Below are positions 28,878 to 36,588 of a DNA stretch of 64,000 bases, piece after piece. The notes under the pieces are model-generated. The model was given only the letters and a program-made list of their open reading frames with translations. It did no database searches and was not told the DNA's origin. Positions within the stretch are counted from its first letter, which is position 1; every line of letters starts with the position of its first letter. The stretch covers positions 6,482,001-6,546,000 of the forward strand of contig NZ_JARUBO010000005.1 of assembly GCF_029626235.1 (NCBI RefSeq). The letters are read 5' to 3'. Made by a program: the position numbers and the translations under genes. This DNA is from Micromonospora sp. WMMD1120 (GTDB lineage: Bacteria > Actinomycetota > Actinomycetes > Mycobacteriales > Micromonosporaceae).

Positions 28878-28897
28878 GGCGGACGCCGGTGTCCGCC
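28878..28897 (-). terminator. Hairpin between amidotransferase and PEP mutase genes
   Basis: A perfect 7-bp stem, GGCGGAC / GTCCGCC, with a 6-base loop sits in the 110-base gap between the asparagine-synthase-like gene and pepM. It may be a partial terminator, attenuator or mRNA-stabilising stem that sets the PepM level relative to upstream genes. No T-tract; function unproven. Confidence 0.35.
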
Positions 28898-28950
28898 GCT
28901 TCTCCGGCAGGGCGGGCGGTCTCCACCCGTGCGGGGGCGCCGAGTCCCGA

Positions 28951-30792
28951 TCAGAGATCCAGCGCGACCTGGTGCGTCGTGAGCCAGCGGTTGAGCCAGA
29001 GGGCCATCTCGAGACTGCCCCGGTCGTAGGGGCGACTGACCGCGCCGGTGGAGCGGCTCGACACGGCCCGTGCCCGGTCCAGGTCGAGCAGCGGACGGAC
29101 CGGAGCGTCCTGGTCGGCGAGCACCTCGGCCAGCTCACGCTGGAGACCCTGCTCGTACCCGGGGTCCTGGGTGGCCGGGTAGGGCGTCTTGACCCGCGTC
29201 CGGATGGACTCCGGCAGGAGGTCCCCGGCCGCCGCGCGGAGCAGGCTCTTCTCCCGACCGTCGAAGGTCTTCAGCTGCCACGGCACGTTGAACACGTAGT
29301 CGACCAGTCGGTGGTCGCAGAACGGCACCCGGACCTCGAGACCGACAGCCATGCTCATCCGGTCCTTGCGATCGAGCAGGGTCTGCACGAACCGGGTGAG
29401 GTTGAGGTAGCTGATCTCCCGCATCCGGCGCTCGTCGGCCGGCTCGCCGGGCAGCACCGGAACCTCGGCCAGCGCCTCCCGGTACCTCGCCGCGCGGTAG
29501 CCGGGCAGGTCGAGCTTCTCCACCAGCCCGGGGTCGAGCAGCCGCAGCCCGCCGAAGTAACGGGCCGACCCGGAGGTGAGCCACGGGAAGGTGTCCGCCC
29601 GCACGGCGCCCGGATTGTGGAACCAGCGGTACCCGCCGAACAGCTCGTCGGCGGACTCTCCGGACAGCGCGACGGTGGAGTGCTGCCGGATCGCCCTGAA
29701 CAACAGGTAGAGCGACGGCCACATGTCACCCCAGAAGGCAGGGGGAATGTCGGTGGCGCGCAGCACCGCCGCGCGTACGGCGGGGTCGAGCAGTTCCCGG
29801 CTGTCGAGCAGGACCTCGGTGTGCCGCGAGCCGACGAAGGCCGACAGCTCCCACGCGAACGGCGCGTCGGCGGCCGAGCGGACCGCGTCCGCCTGGAAGC
29901 TGTCTCCGGCGCCCCGGAAGTCGACGGAGAACGAGCGCACCTGATCCCGGCCGAGGGCCCGGGCCGCCAACGCGGTGACCGCCGAGGAGTCCAGCCCGCC
30001 GGAGAGCAGGGTGCAGAGCGGGACATCGGCGATCAGTTGGCGACGGACGGTGTCGTCGAGGAGCGCCCGGATGTGACCGACAGTGGTGTCCAGGTCGTCG
30101 GTGTGCTCCCGCGCCTCCAACCCCCAGTACCGCTCGATCCGCAGGCCCGTGCGGCCGACGCGGACCAGATGACCGGGGCGGACCTCGCGCATGTCGGCGA
30201 AGACGGCATGCTCGGGCGTCTTCACCATGTCGAGGACCTCGCGCAGGCCGTCGGCGTCGACCCGGCGCGAGCCACCCGGGTGCGCCAGGATCGACTTCGG
30301 CTCGGAACCGAACAGCACGCCGTCCGGCGTCTGGCTGTAGTAGAGCGGCTTGACACCCATCCGGTCGCGAACCAGGACCAGTTCCTCCCGCTCGACGTCC
30401 CAGACGCCGAAGGCGTACATGCCGTTGAGCCGGTCCGCGACGCCGGCGCCCCACTCCAGGTAGCCACGCAGCAGCACCTCGGTGTCGCCGGTGGTCCGGA
30501 AGTGGTGTCCCCGGGCGCTCAGTTCACCGCGCAACTCGCGGAAGTTGTAGATCTCACCGCAGAAGGTGAGCACCGCCAGTACCCGGTCGTCGTCCTCCGC
30601 GACCATCGGTTGGTGGCCGCCCGCCGGGTCGATCACGGCGAGCCGCCGGTGCCCCAGCGCGACGCTGGCGTCGAGCCAGAACCCCTCGCTGTCCGGCCCG
30701 CGGCACTCCAAGGGCCTCGTCATCGCACGGATGGTGTCGCTGTTCACGGACGGGTCGTGGTCATAGCCGACCCATCCCGCAATCCCACACAC
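28951..30792 (-). CDS. Asparagine-synthase-like glutamine-dependent amidotransferase
   Basis: A 613-residue AsnB-family protein. The GTG start exposes Cys2 (CGIAGWVG), the glutaminase nucleophile. The N-terminal Ntn domain includes RGPDSEGF and FCGEIYNF; the C-terminal domain has the PP-loop CTLLSGGLDSSAV and YGGLRLLDP-type regions. It should use glutamine and ATP to amidate a carboxyl group. It lies 47 bases after a type II-style ACP. In oxytetracycline biosynthesis a similar enzyme (OxyD) makes a malonamyl starter, so an amidated acyl unit is a plausible product here. A housekeeping asparagine synthetase role is less likely given the context. Confidence 0.9.
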   Translation of the reverse strand: MCGIAGWVGYDHDPSVNSDTIRAMTRPLECRGPDSEGFWLDASVALGHRRLAVIDPAGGHQPMVAEDDDRVLAVLTFCGEIYNFRELRGELSARGHHFRTTGDTEVLLRGYLEWGAGVADRLNGMYAFGVWDVEREELVLVRDRMGVKPLYYSQTPDGVLFGSEPKSILAHPGGSRRVDADGLREVLDMVKTPEHAVFADMREVRPGHLVRVGRTGLRIERYWGLEAREHTDDLDTTVGHIRALLDDTVRRQLIADVPLCTLLSGGLDSSAVTALAARALGRDQVRSFSVDFRGAGDSFQADAVRSAADAPFAWELSAFVGSRHTEVLLDSRELLDPAVRAAVLRATDIPPAFWGDMWPSLYLLFRAIRQHSTVALSGESADELFGGYRWFHNPGAVRADTFPWLTSGSARYFGGLRLLDPGLVEKLDLPGYRAARYREALAEVPVLPGEPADERRMREISYLNLTRFVQTLLDRKDRMSMAVGLEVRVPFCDHRLVDYVFNVPWQLKTFDGREKSLLRAAAGDLLPESIRTRVKTPYPATQDPGYEQGLQRELAEVLADQDAPVRPLLDLDRARAVSSRSTGAVSRPYDRGSLEMALWLNRWLTTHQVALDL

Positions 30793-30839
30793 AGTGCAGC
30801 TCCCCGGTTGGTTGAGTGCCAGCCCCGGCCAGCCTCCGC

Positions 30840-31100
30840 TCAGCTGTGGTGGCTCAGCTGCGCGTTCGTCAGCCGGAGCAGTTCGTTGGGTGTCCCGGCG
30901 GCGAGCACCGAGTCCAGTGGAAGCGACACGCCGTAGTCCTGCTCGATGCGGGCGAACGTGTTGAACAGGGCGAGGGAGTCGAACCCGAGGCTCTCGAACG
31001 AGCAGTCGCCGACGTCGCCGCTGAGGTCCACGTCGACAGTGGCGTCGCGATCCCCGAATTCGACCATCAACTGCGTCAGCCGTCGCAGGTCAAGCTCCAT
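30840..31100 (-). CDS. Discrete acyl carrier protein, type II PKS style
   Basis: An 86-residue protein with the phosphopantetheine site LGFDSLALF (Ser about residue 41) and the following RIEQDYGVSLP helix. This closely resembles carrier proteins of aromatic type II polyketide synthases, yet there is no KS-alpha/KS-beta pair nearby. Two adjacent ATGs exist (31103 and 31100); the second is better spaced from a GGGAG site. It is the first gene of the second transcription unit, followed by the amidotransferase after 47 bases. It may carry the amidated unit or provide the T function missing from the serine-type A-domain protein upstream. Confidence 0.88.
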   Translation of the reverse strand: MELDLRRLTQLMVEFGDRDATVDVDLSGDVGDCSFESLGFDSLALFNTFARIEQDYGVSLPLDSVLAAGTPNELLRLTNAQLSHHS

Positions 31101-31711
31101 CATGTTCTCCCAGGTGCGCGGCACGCCCACGTGTCGGCGTCGACCCAACAGATACGCAGGCAGGGCGACCGAGACGATTACGCACAATAGGCGGGGTCCC
31201 CCCGGAACGCCGCGTCGCGCGATGTCGTAGAAGCGCCAAACCCCCGTAACCACGGGTTCACCGCGGCGAAGACATATTCACAGACATCGTAGTTGGTGTC
31301 AACCGGACAACGTCGCCACGCGCGGGCGCCCAGGTTCCACCGGCAGAATGCCCGCGCCATACCGCACGCTGCAAATTTACGAATCTTCGATATCGCCTTG
31401 TCCATTGTCGTCGGGGCCGCCACAACCGCGTGAGCAGGCACCGAATGGTGGACACGCCTGCGGCGAATTCCGCACATCGGCGATCATCCAACTCACCAAT
31501 CAGGAGAACCGGCCGATTACCTCAAACGAACGGATGAACGACGGCGCCCACCCTCTCGCGGTGGCGGGAAACGCCCAGCCGGTCGGCTGCAAATTATTTG
31601 CGGCGGCATTGACAGACCTGTCGGCACCGGGCCACCCGAGGGTATCGATAAATGAGGCGCTGTTGGTCGAGGGCGCCCTGCGGGCCGGGACCGATGCCTG
31701 CCTCGAACAAC
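31101..31711. promoter_or_regulatory. 611-bp A/T-richer regulatory gap between the two halves of the main cluster
   Basis: This region is clearly less GC-rich than its surroundings, holds no convincing gene and separates the serine-type A-domain gene from the ACP gene. A perfect minus-strand TTGACA lies at 31297-31302; 17 bases downstream is GAATAT (31274-31279), which keeps the key A and final T of a -10 box. This would start transcription about 165 bases before the ACP gene. A 10-base direct repeat, GCTGCAAATT, occurs at 31368-31377 and 31586-31595. I see no carrier-domain motif on either strand. Confidence 0.55.
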
Positions 31712-33715
31712 TCAGGTCGACGAGCCGGTCGCGCCGCCCGCTGGCGACCCGGCCCGTACCGGCCGGCGGATTCGGGCCGGCGGTGCGGGCAGCGCCCTGC
31801 GGTCGACCTTGCCGTTCGCGGTGGCCGGCATCTCGGGCAGCGGCACGTAGCGCGGCGGCACCATGTGGTCGGGAAGCCGCTCGGCCAGGAACGCCCGCAG
31901 CGCCGCCTCGGTCGGCACGTCGGCGTGCCGCTCGGTCACCACGTACGCCACCAGGGTCGGCGCCGCGCCCAGGTCGTCGCGGAGCAGCACCGCGCTGTTC
32001 GCGACGAGCGGATGCCCGTTGAGCACCGACTCGATCTCGCCGAGTTCGACCCGCTGCCCACGGATCTTCACCTGGGTGTCGATGCGCCCGCCGTAGTTCA
32101 GGTGACCCTGCGGTGACCACCACGCCAGGTCTCCGGTGCGGTACACCCGCTGCGGACGCCCGGCGACGTGCACCGTGACGAACCGCTCGGCGGTCAGGTC
32201 GGGCCGTCCGGCGTACCCCCGGGCCAGGCAGTCGCCGCCGACCACCAGCTCCCCGGGTACGCCCAGCGGGGCGAGCCCTCCGGTGTCGTCCAGGACGTAC
32301 GCCGACACGTTGGTGATCGGCCGACCGATCGGGACGGTGGGGTCCGGCTCGGGGCGGCGGCACGGCCAGGCGGTGACGTCGATGGCGGCCTCGGTGGGGC
32401 CGTACAGGTTGTCCACCCGCACCGCCGGCAGGGTGGCGGTGAGCTTGTTGACGAGCTTCGGCGGCAGGGCCTCCCCACTACAGATCACCCGGCGCAGGGC
32501 GGCGCACCCGGCGACGCCGGGCTCCTCGACGAACAGGGCGAGCATGGACGGCACGAAGTGCACCGTGGTCACCGCCTCGCGGGCGATGACGGCGGCCATC
32601 TCCTGCGGGTCGCGGTGCGCCTGGGCCTCGGCCGTGACGAGCGTCGCGCCGGCCAGGAAGGCCCAGAACAGCTCCCACACCGACACGTCGAAGGTGTACG
32701 GCGTCTTCTGCAGCACCACGTCACCGGGGCCGATGCGGTACTCCTCCTGCATCCACGCCAGCCGGTTGGCCAGCGACAGGTGGGTCATCTGCACACCCTT
32801 CGGCGCCCCGGTCGACCCGGAGGTGAAGATGACGTACGACAGCCCGTCCACCACCTCCCGCGGCGCGCGGTAGGCACGCCAGTCGACGGGCGTGCCGGGC
32901 AGGTCGGCACCGGCCAGTGGGCGCAGTGGGACAGCCGGTACGCCACCGGCGCCCAGCGCGGCCCGGCCCGCCCGGTCCGCGAGCGCCAGCACCGCGTCGG
33001 CGGTGGTGAGCATCAGGTCCAGCCGTGCCCGGGGGTGTGCCGGGTCCAGCGGCAGGTACGCCGCTCCGGCCAGCAGGACACCGAGCACCGCGACGACCAT
33101 CTCCGGGCTCCGCTCGGCGCACAGGGCGACGACGGTGCCCGGACCGACGCCCTCGGCGCGCAGTCGCCCGGCCACCGCCGCCGCCTCGTCGAGCAGCTCC
33201 CGGTAGCTGCGGTCGCGTCCCCCACCGCGCAGCGCGACGGCCTCCGGGGTGCGCTCGGCCTGGCGGCAGATCGCCTCGTGCACCGGTGTGCGCGGGGCCG
33301 GGACCGGCGCGGGGTTGAAGCCGAGCAGCGTGGCCCGCTCCCGCGGACCGACGAGCACCGCGTCGCGCACCGGGCGGTCCGGGTGGGCGGTCAGCCACCC
33401 ACTCAGGGTGTCCAGTCGTTCCTGGAGGTGGGTGGCGTCCCAGTGGTCGCCGGCGAACCAGACCGGCACCTTCCCCACGGTGGCCGCCGCACCGCCCGGC
33501 GGAGCGGGTCTCCCCAGCACCACGTCCACCCGGGACGGCTCGACCGACGGCAGCCGCGTCTGCGCGCGTACCTCGGTCGCCGTGTGGTCCGGGCGCACGC
33601 GCACCGTGTGGTCGCCGCGCGGGCCGCGCACCGCCACCGACGTCGCGCCGGAGAGGCGGTGCGCGAGCACCGCCACCACCGCCGCCGTGTGGGCCAGGTC
33701 GGCGTGGTCGGTCAT
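31712..33715 (-). CDS. NRPS adenylation protein with serine-type pocket, preceded by a C-domain remnant, no carrier
   Basis: 667 residues; the ATG overlaps the upstream stop (ATGA). Residues 1-115 look like a shortened C-terminal piece of a condensation domain without the HHxxxDG half. Residues about 140-640 form a complete A domain (FTSGSTGAPKG, LYGPTEAAID, YRTGDLA, final Lys in ATANGKVD). The pocket reads D-V-W-H-I-S-L-I-D-K by hand alignment to GrsA, one conservative change from the EntF serine code, so L-serine activation is predicted. There is no T domain; the protein ends 25 residues after A10. It must load a separate carrier, possibly the 88-residue PCP, the N-terminal T of the T-C-A-T protein or the discrete ACP. 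Confidence 0.9.
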   Translation of the reverse strand: MTDHADLAHTAAVVAVLAHRLSGATSVAVRGPRGDHTVRVRPDHTATEVRAQTRLPSVEPSRVDVVLGRPAPPGGAAATVGKVPVWFAGDHWDATHLQERLDTLSGWLTAHPDRPVRDAVLVGPRERATLLGFNPAPVPAPRTPVHEAICRQAERTPEAVALRGGGRDRSYRELLDEAAAVAGRLRAEGVGPGTVVALCAERSPEMVVAVLGVLLAGAAYLPLDPAHPRARLDLMLTTADAVLALADRAGRAALGAGGVPAVPLRPLAGADLPGTPVDWRAYRAPREVVDGLSYVIFTSGSTGAPKGVQMTHLSLANRLAWMQEEYRIGPGDVVLQKTPYTFDVSVWELFWAFLAGATLVTAEAQAHRDPQEMAAVIAREAVTTVHFVPSMLALFVEEPGVAGCAALRRVICSGEALPPKLVNKLTATLPAVRVDNLYGPTEAAIDVTAWPCRRPEPDPTVPIGRPITNVSAYVLDDTGGLAPLGVPGELVVGGDCLARGYAGRPDLTAERFVTVHVAGRPQRVYRTGDLAWWSPQGHLNYGGRIDTQVKIRGQRVELGEIESVLNGHPLVANSAVLLRDDLGAAPTLVAYVVTERHADVPTEAALRAFLAERLPDHMVPPRYVPLPEMPATANGKVDRRALPAPPARIRRPVRAGSPAGGATGSST

Positions 33716-36588
33716 GCCGTCACCAGCTCGGCCAGGGCGCGCGGCGTGGGCCGCGCGGACAGCTTCTCCATCGGGATGCGGACGGCGAAGCGGCGCTGCA
33801 CCTGGTTGACCATGCGGATGAACAGCAGCGACTCGCCTCCGACGGTGAAGAAGTCGGTGTCCGGTCCGATGTCGGGCGCGCCGAGCAGCCGGCCCCACAG
33901 CTCCACGATCTCGTCCACCACTGTGCTCTCCCCGGCGGCGGCGGGAGACGGCTCCGCGGTCGGCGGGGCCGGTGGTGGGGTCGCCTCCAGCCAGTGCCGG
34001 GTACGGGCGAACGGATAGGTGGGCAGCGCGACCCGCCGCGCCGGGACGTCGCCGCGCACCGCCGGCCAGTCCACCGGCACCCCGGCCGTCCACAGTCCAC
34101 CGAGACCGGTGAGCACGTCGGCGGCGTCCGCCCGCGGCGTCGGTCGCGGCTGCACGGCGAACCCGGGCACGGTCCGTCCCTGCGGCGTCTGCCGGGCCAT
34201 GCCGGTCAGCGTCGTGCCGGGACCGACCTCTACCAGCACGGGATCGGGCAGCTCCAGCGCGGTCAACAGGGCGTCGTGGTAGCGCACCGGGCTGCGCAGT
34301 TGCGCCGCCCAGTAGCCATCGGCCCGCGCCCGACCGGTGTCGAGCAGCGTGCCGTCGAGGCTGCTGACGACCGGGACGGTACGGGGTCGACGGGGCACTC
34401 GGTCGGCCTCGACGCCGAGCAGCCGGGCCGCGTCGGCCATCATCCGGGTGTGGAAGGCGCGCCGCGCGGGCAGCGCCCGACAGGGCACCCCGGCCGCGTC
34501 CAGGCGTCCGCGGAACGCCGCGAGCGGGGCCGGCGGTCCGGCCACGACGGTGATCTCCGGCGCGTTGTGGGCGGCGATGTCCAGGGCGTCCAGTCCCGCG
34601 AGGTGCTCCCGCACGGTGCGTGGCCCGGCCAGCACGACCAGCAGGTGACCCTCCGGGGCGTCCTGCATGAGCCGACCCCGGGTGGCGACCAGGCGCAGCA
34701 TGTCGTCGTCGGCCAGCTCGCCGGCGAGCGCGGCGGCCGGGAACTCACCGACCGAGTGGCCGACCAGCGCCGCCGGGCGGACACCCCACGACAGCAGCAG
34801 CCGGCCGAGCGCCACCTCGTACAGGGCCAGGGCCGGCTGGGTGACGTCGGTGCGGTGCACGACCCCGTGCGGGTCGTCGTCGACGAGGACGTCGCGCACG
34901 TCCAGACCGAGGATCGGGGCCAGCAGCTCCGCCCCGTGGTCGAGGTCGGCCCGCACCGACGGGTAGTGGTCGTAGACGCCGCGCGCCATGGCGGGAAACT
35001 CGGCACCCTGCCCGGGAAAGAGGAACACCACCCGGGGTCGGCGGGCCGCCGCGCGCGCCCGCGCCCGGCGCAGCCCGGCCAGCGTCGCCGGGACGTCCCG
35101 CGCGGCCACCGCCAACCGGTGCGGGAAGTGCCGGCGGTACGTCTGCGTCGTCACCGCGACGTCCCGCACGGACAGGTCGGGGTGTTGCCGCACGTACTCG
35201 TGCACCTGCTCGGCGGCCGCGCGGACCGCTTCCGGGGTCCGCGCGGACAGCACGATCAGCTCGGCGGGGCCGTCGCCTCCCGACGGGTCCGGCGGGACCG
35301 GCCCGTCGGCCTCCTCCAGCACCACGTGGGCGTTGGTGCCGCCCAGCCCGAAGGCGCTGACCGCCGCCCGGCGCGGACCTCCGGCGGTCTCCCACGGACG
35401 GGCGACGGTGTCCACGGTGAACGACGTCGCGGTGTCCAGCAGCTCGGGTCGGGCCTGTTTCAGGCCGGCGAGCGGCGGGATCTGCCGGAAGTGCAGGGCC
35501 AGCGCGGCCTTGATGAGACCGGCGACACCGGCCGCGGCGTCGAGGTGCCCGACATTGGCCTTGACCGAACCGATCGAACACTGCCGCTCGCCGCGTCCGA
35601 ACACCTCGGCCAGCGCGGCCAGCTCGATAGCGTCGCCGACAGCGGTGGCGGTGCCGTGCGCCTCCAGGTAGCCCACCGTCGCCGGGTCGATCCCGGCGGC
35701 GGCGTACGCGCGGGTCAGGACGTCGACCTGCCCGGCGATGCCCGGCGCGGTGTAGCCGACCTTCATCCCGCCGTCGTTGTTCACCGCCGAGCCCTTGATC
35801 ACCGCGTACACCGTGTCCCCGTCCCGGCGGGCGTCCTCGACGCGTTTGAGCACCACCAGGGCGACCCCGTTGCCGGGCACGGTGCCGTCGGCCGAGGCGT
35901 CGAAGGGCCGGCACGTGCCGTCCGGCGACATGATGCCCTTCGTCTCGTAGAGGTAACCGGCCTGTTGGGGAACGGCCACGCAGGCGCCGCCGGCGAGCGC
36001 CACGTCCGAGTCGCCGGCGAGCAGGCTCTGGACGGCCAGGTGCACCGCCACCAGCGACGTCGAGCAGGCGGTCTGCACGGTGATGGCGGGCCCGCCCAGG
36101 TCCAGCCGGTACGCGATCTTCGCGGCCAGGTGGTCCTTCTCGTTGCCCAGCACCACCGACAGCAGGCCCTGCGACTCGACCACGTCCGGCTGGGCGAACA
36201 CGTGCCGCAGCGCGTAGTAGTTGAACCCGGCCCCGGCGAAGACGCCGACCCGGCCGAACGGGCGATCGGTGGCGAGCCCCGCCGACTCCAGCGCGGCCCA
36301 CGCCGTCTGCATCAGCAGCCGGTGCTGCGGGTCCATCGTCTCCGCCTCCCTCGGCGTGATGCCGAAGAAGGCCGCGTCGAACAGCTCCGGGTCGGCCAGG
36401 ACGCCGCGCGCCGGCACGTACGCCGGGTCGTCGAGCCGGTCGGCGGGCACCCCGGCGGCCAGCAGCTCGCCCCGGGTCAACGCGCTGACAGTGGTCTTGC
36501 CGGCCACGATGTTCGACCAGTACTCCCAGACGTCGGCCGCGCCGGGGAACCGCCCGGCCAGGCCGACGATCGCGATGTCGCCGTTCAT
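33712..36588 (-). CDS. Polyketide synthase module, KS-AT-T
   Basis: A 958-residue single module. KS 1-425 has VQTACSTS (Cys175), an unusual HGTAT instead of HGTGT, and NVGH. AT about 515-830 has FPGQGAEF, GHSVGE and AFH (malonyl type). T about 855-958 has VGGESL (Ser920). There is no KR, DH or ER, so its product should stay a beta-ketoacyl thioester. The KS resembles those of PKS-NRPS hybrids (GFNYY segment). Starts ATG overlapping the upstream TGA and ends overlapping the next ATG, so it is tightly coupled to the T-C-A-T and A genes. Confidence 0.93.
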   Translation of the reverse strand: MNGDIAIVGLAGRFPGAADVWEYWSNIVAGKTTVSALTRGELLAAGVPADRLDDPAYVPARGVLADPELFDAAFFGITPREAETMDPQHRLLMQTAWAALESAGLATDRPFGRVGVFAGAGFNYYALRHVFAQPDVVESQGLLSVVLGNEKDHLAAKIAYRLDLGGPAITVQTACSTSLVAVHLAVQSLLAGDSDVALAGGACVAVPQQAGYLYETKGIMSPDGTCRPFDASADGTVPGNGVALVVLKRVEDARRDGDTVYAVIKGSAVNNDGGMKVGYTAPGIAGQVDVLTRAYAAAGIDPATVGYLEAHGTATAVGDAIELAALAEVFGRGERQCSIGSVKANVGHLDAAAGVAGLIKAALALHFRQIPPLAGLKQARPELLDTATSFTVDTVARPWETAGGPRRAAVSAFGLGGTNAHVVLEEADGPVPPDPSGGDGPAELIVLSARTPEAVRAAAEQVHEYVRQHPDLSVRDVAVTTQTYRRHFPHRLAVAARDVPATLAGLRRARARAAARRPRVVFLFPGQGAEFPAMARGVYDHYPSVRADLDHGAELLAPILGLDVRDVLVDDDPHGVVHRTDVTQPALALYEVALGRLLLSWGVRPAALVGHSVGEFPAAALAGELADDDMLRLVATRGRLMQDAPEGHLLVVLAGPRTVREHLAGLDALDIAAHNAPEITVVAGPPAPLAAFRGRLDAAGVPCRALPARRAFHTRMMADAARLLGVEADRVPRRPRTVPVVSSLDGTLLDTGRARADGYWAAQLRSPVRYHDALLTALELPDPVLVEVGPGTTLTGMARQTPQGRTVPGFAVQPRPTPRADAADVLTGLGGLWTAGVPVDWPAVRGDVPARRVALPTYPFARTRHWLEATPPPAPPTAEPSPAAAGESTVVDEIVELWGRLLGAPDIGPDTDFFTVGGESLLFIRMVNQVQRRFAVRIPMEKLSARPTPRALAELVTA

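Noticed and set aside
31348..32022. A plus-strand open frame of 224 codons spanning the regulatory gap and the end of the A-domain gene
   Set aside because: No recognisable domain, no ribosome-binding site, and its second half is antisense to a confident A domain.
31712..33715. Idea that the serine A-domain gene is frameshifted and lost its carrier domain by sequencing error
   Set aside because: No GGxS carrier motif appears in any frame of the 611 bases downstream, and the frame ends in an ordinary A10 plus short tail.
33712..36588. Suspected inactive AT in the KS-AT-T module as well
   Set aside because: FPGQG, GHSVGE and AFH are all present, so this AT should be active and may serve the neighbouring dead-AT module.
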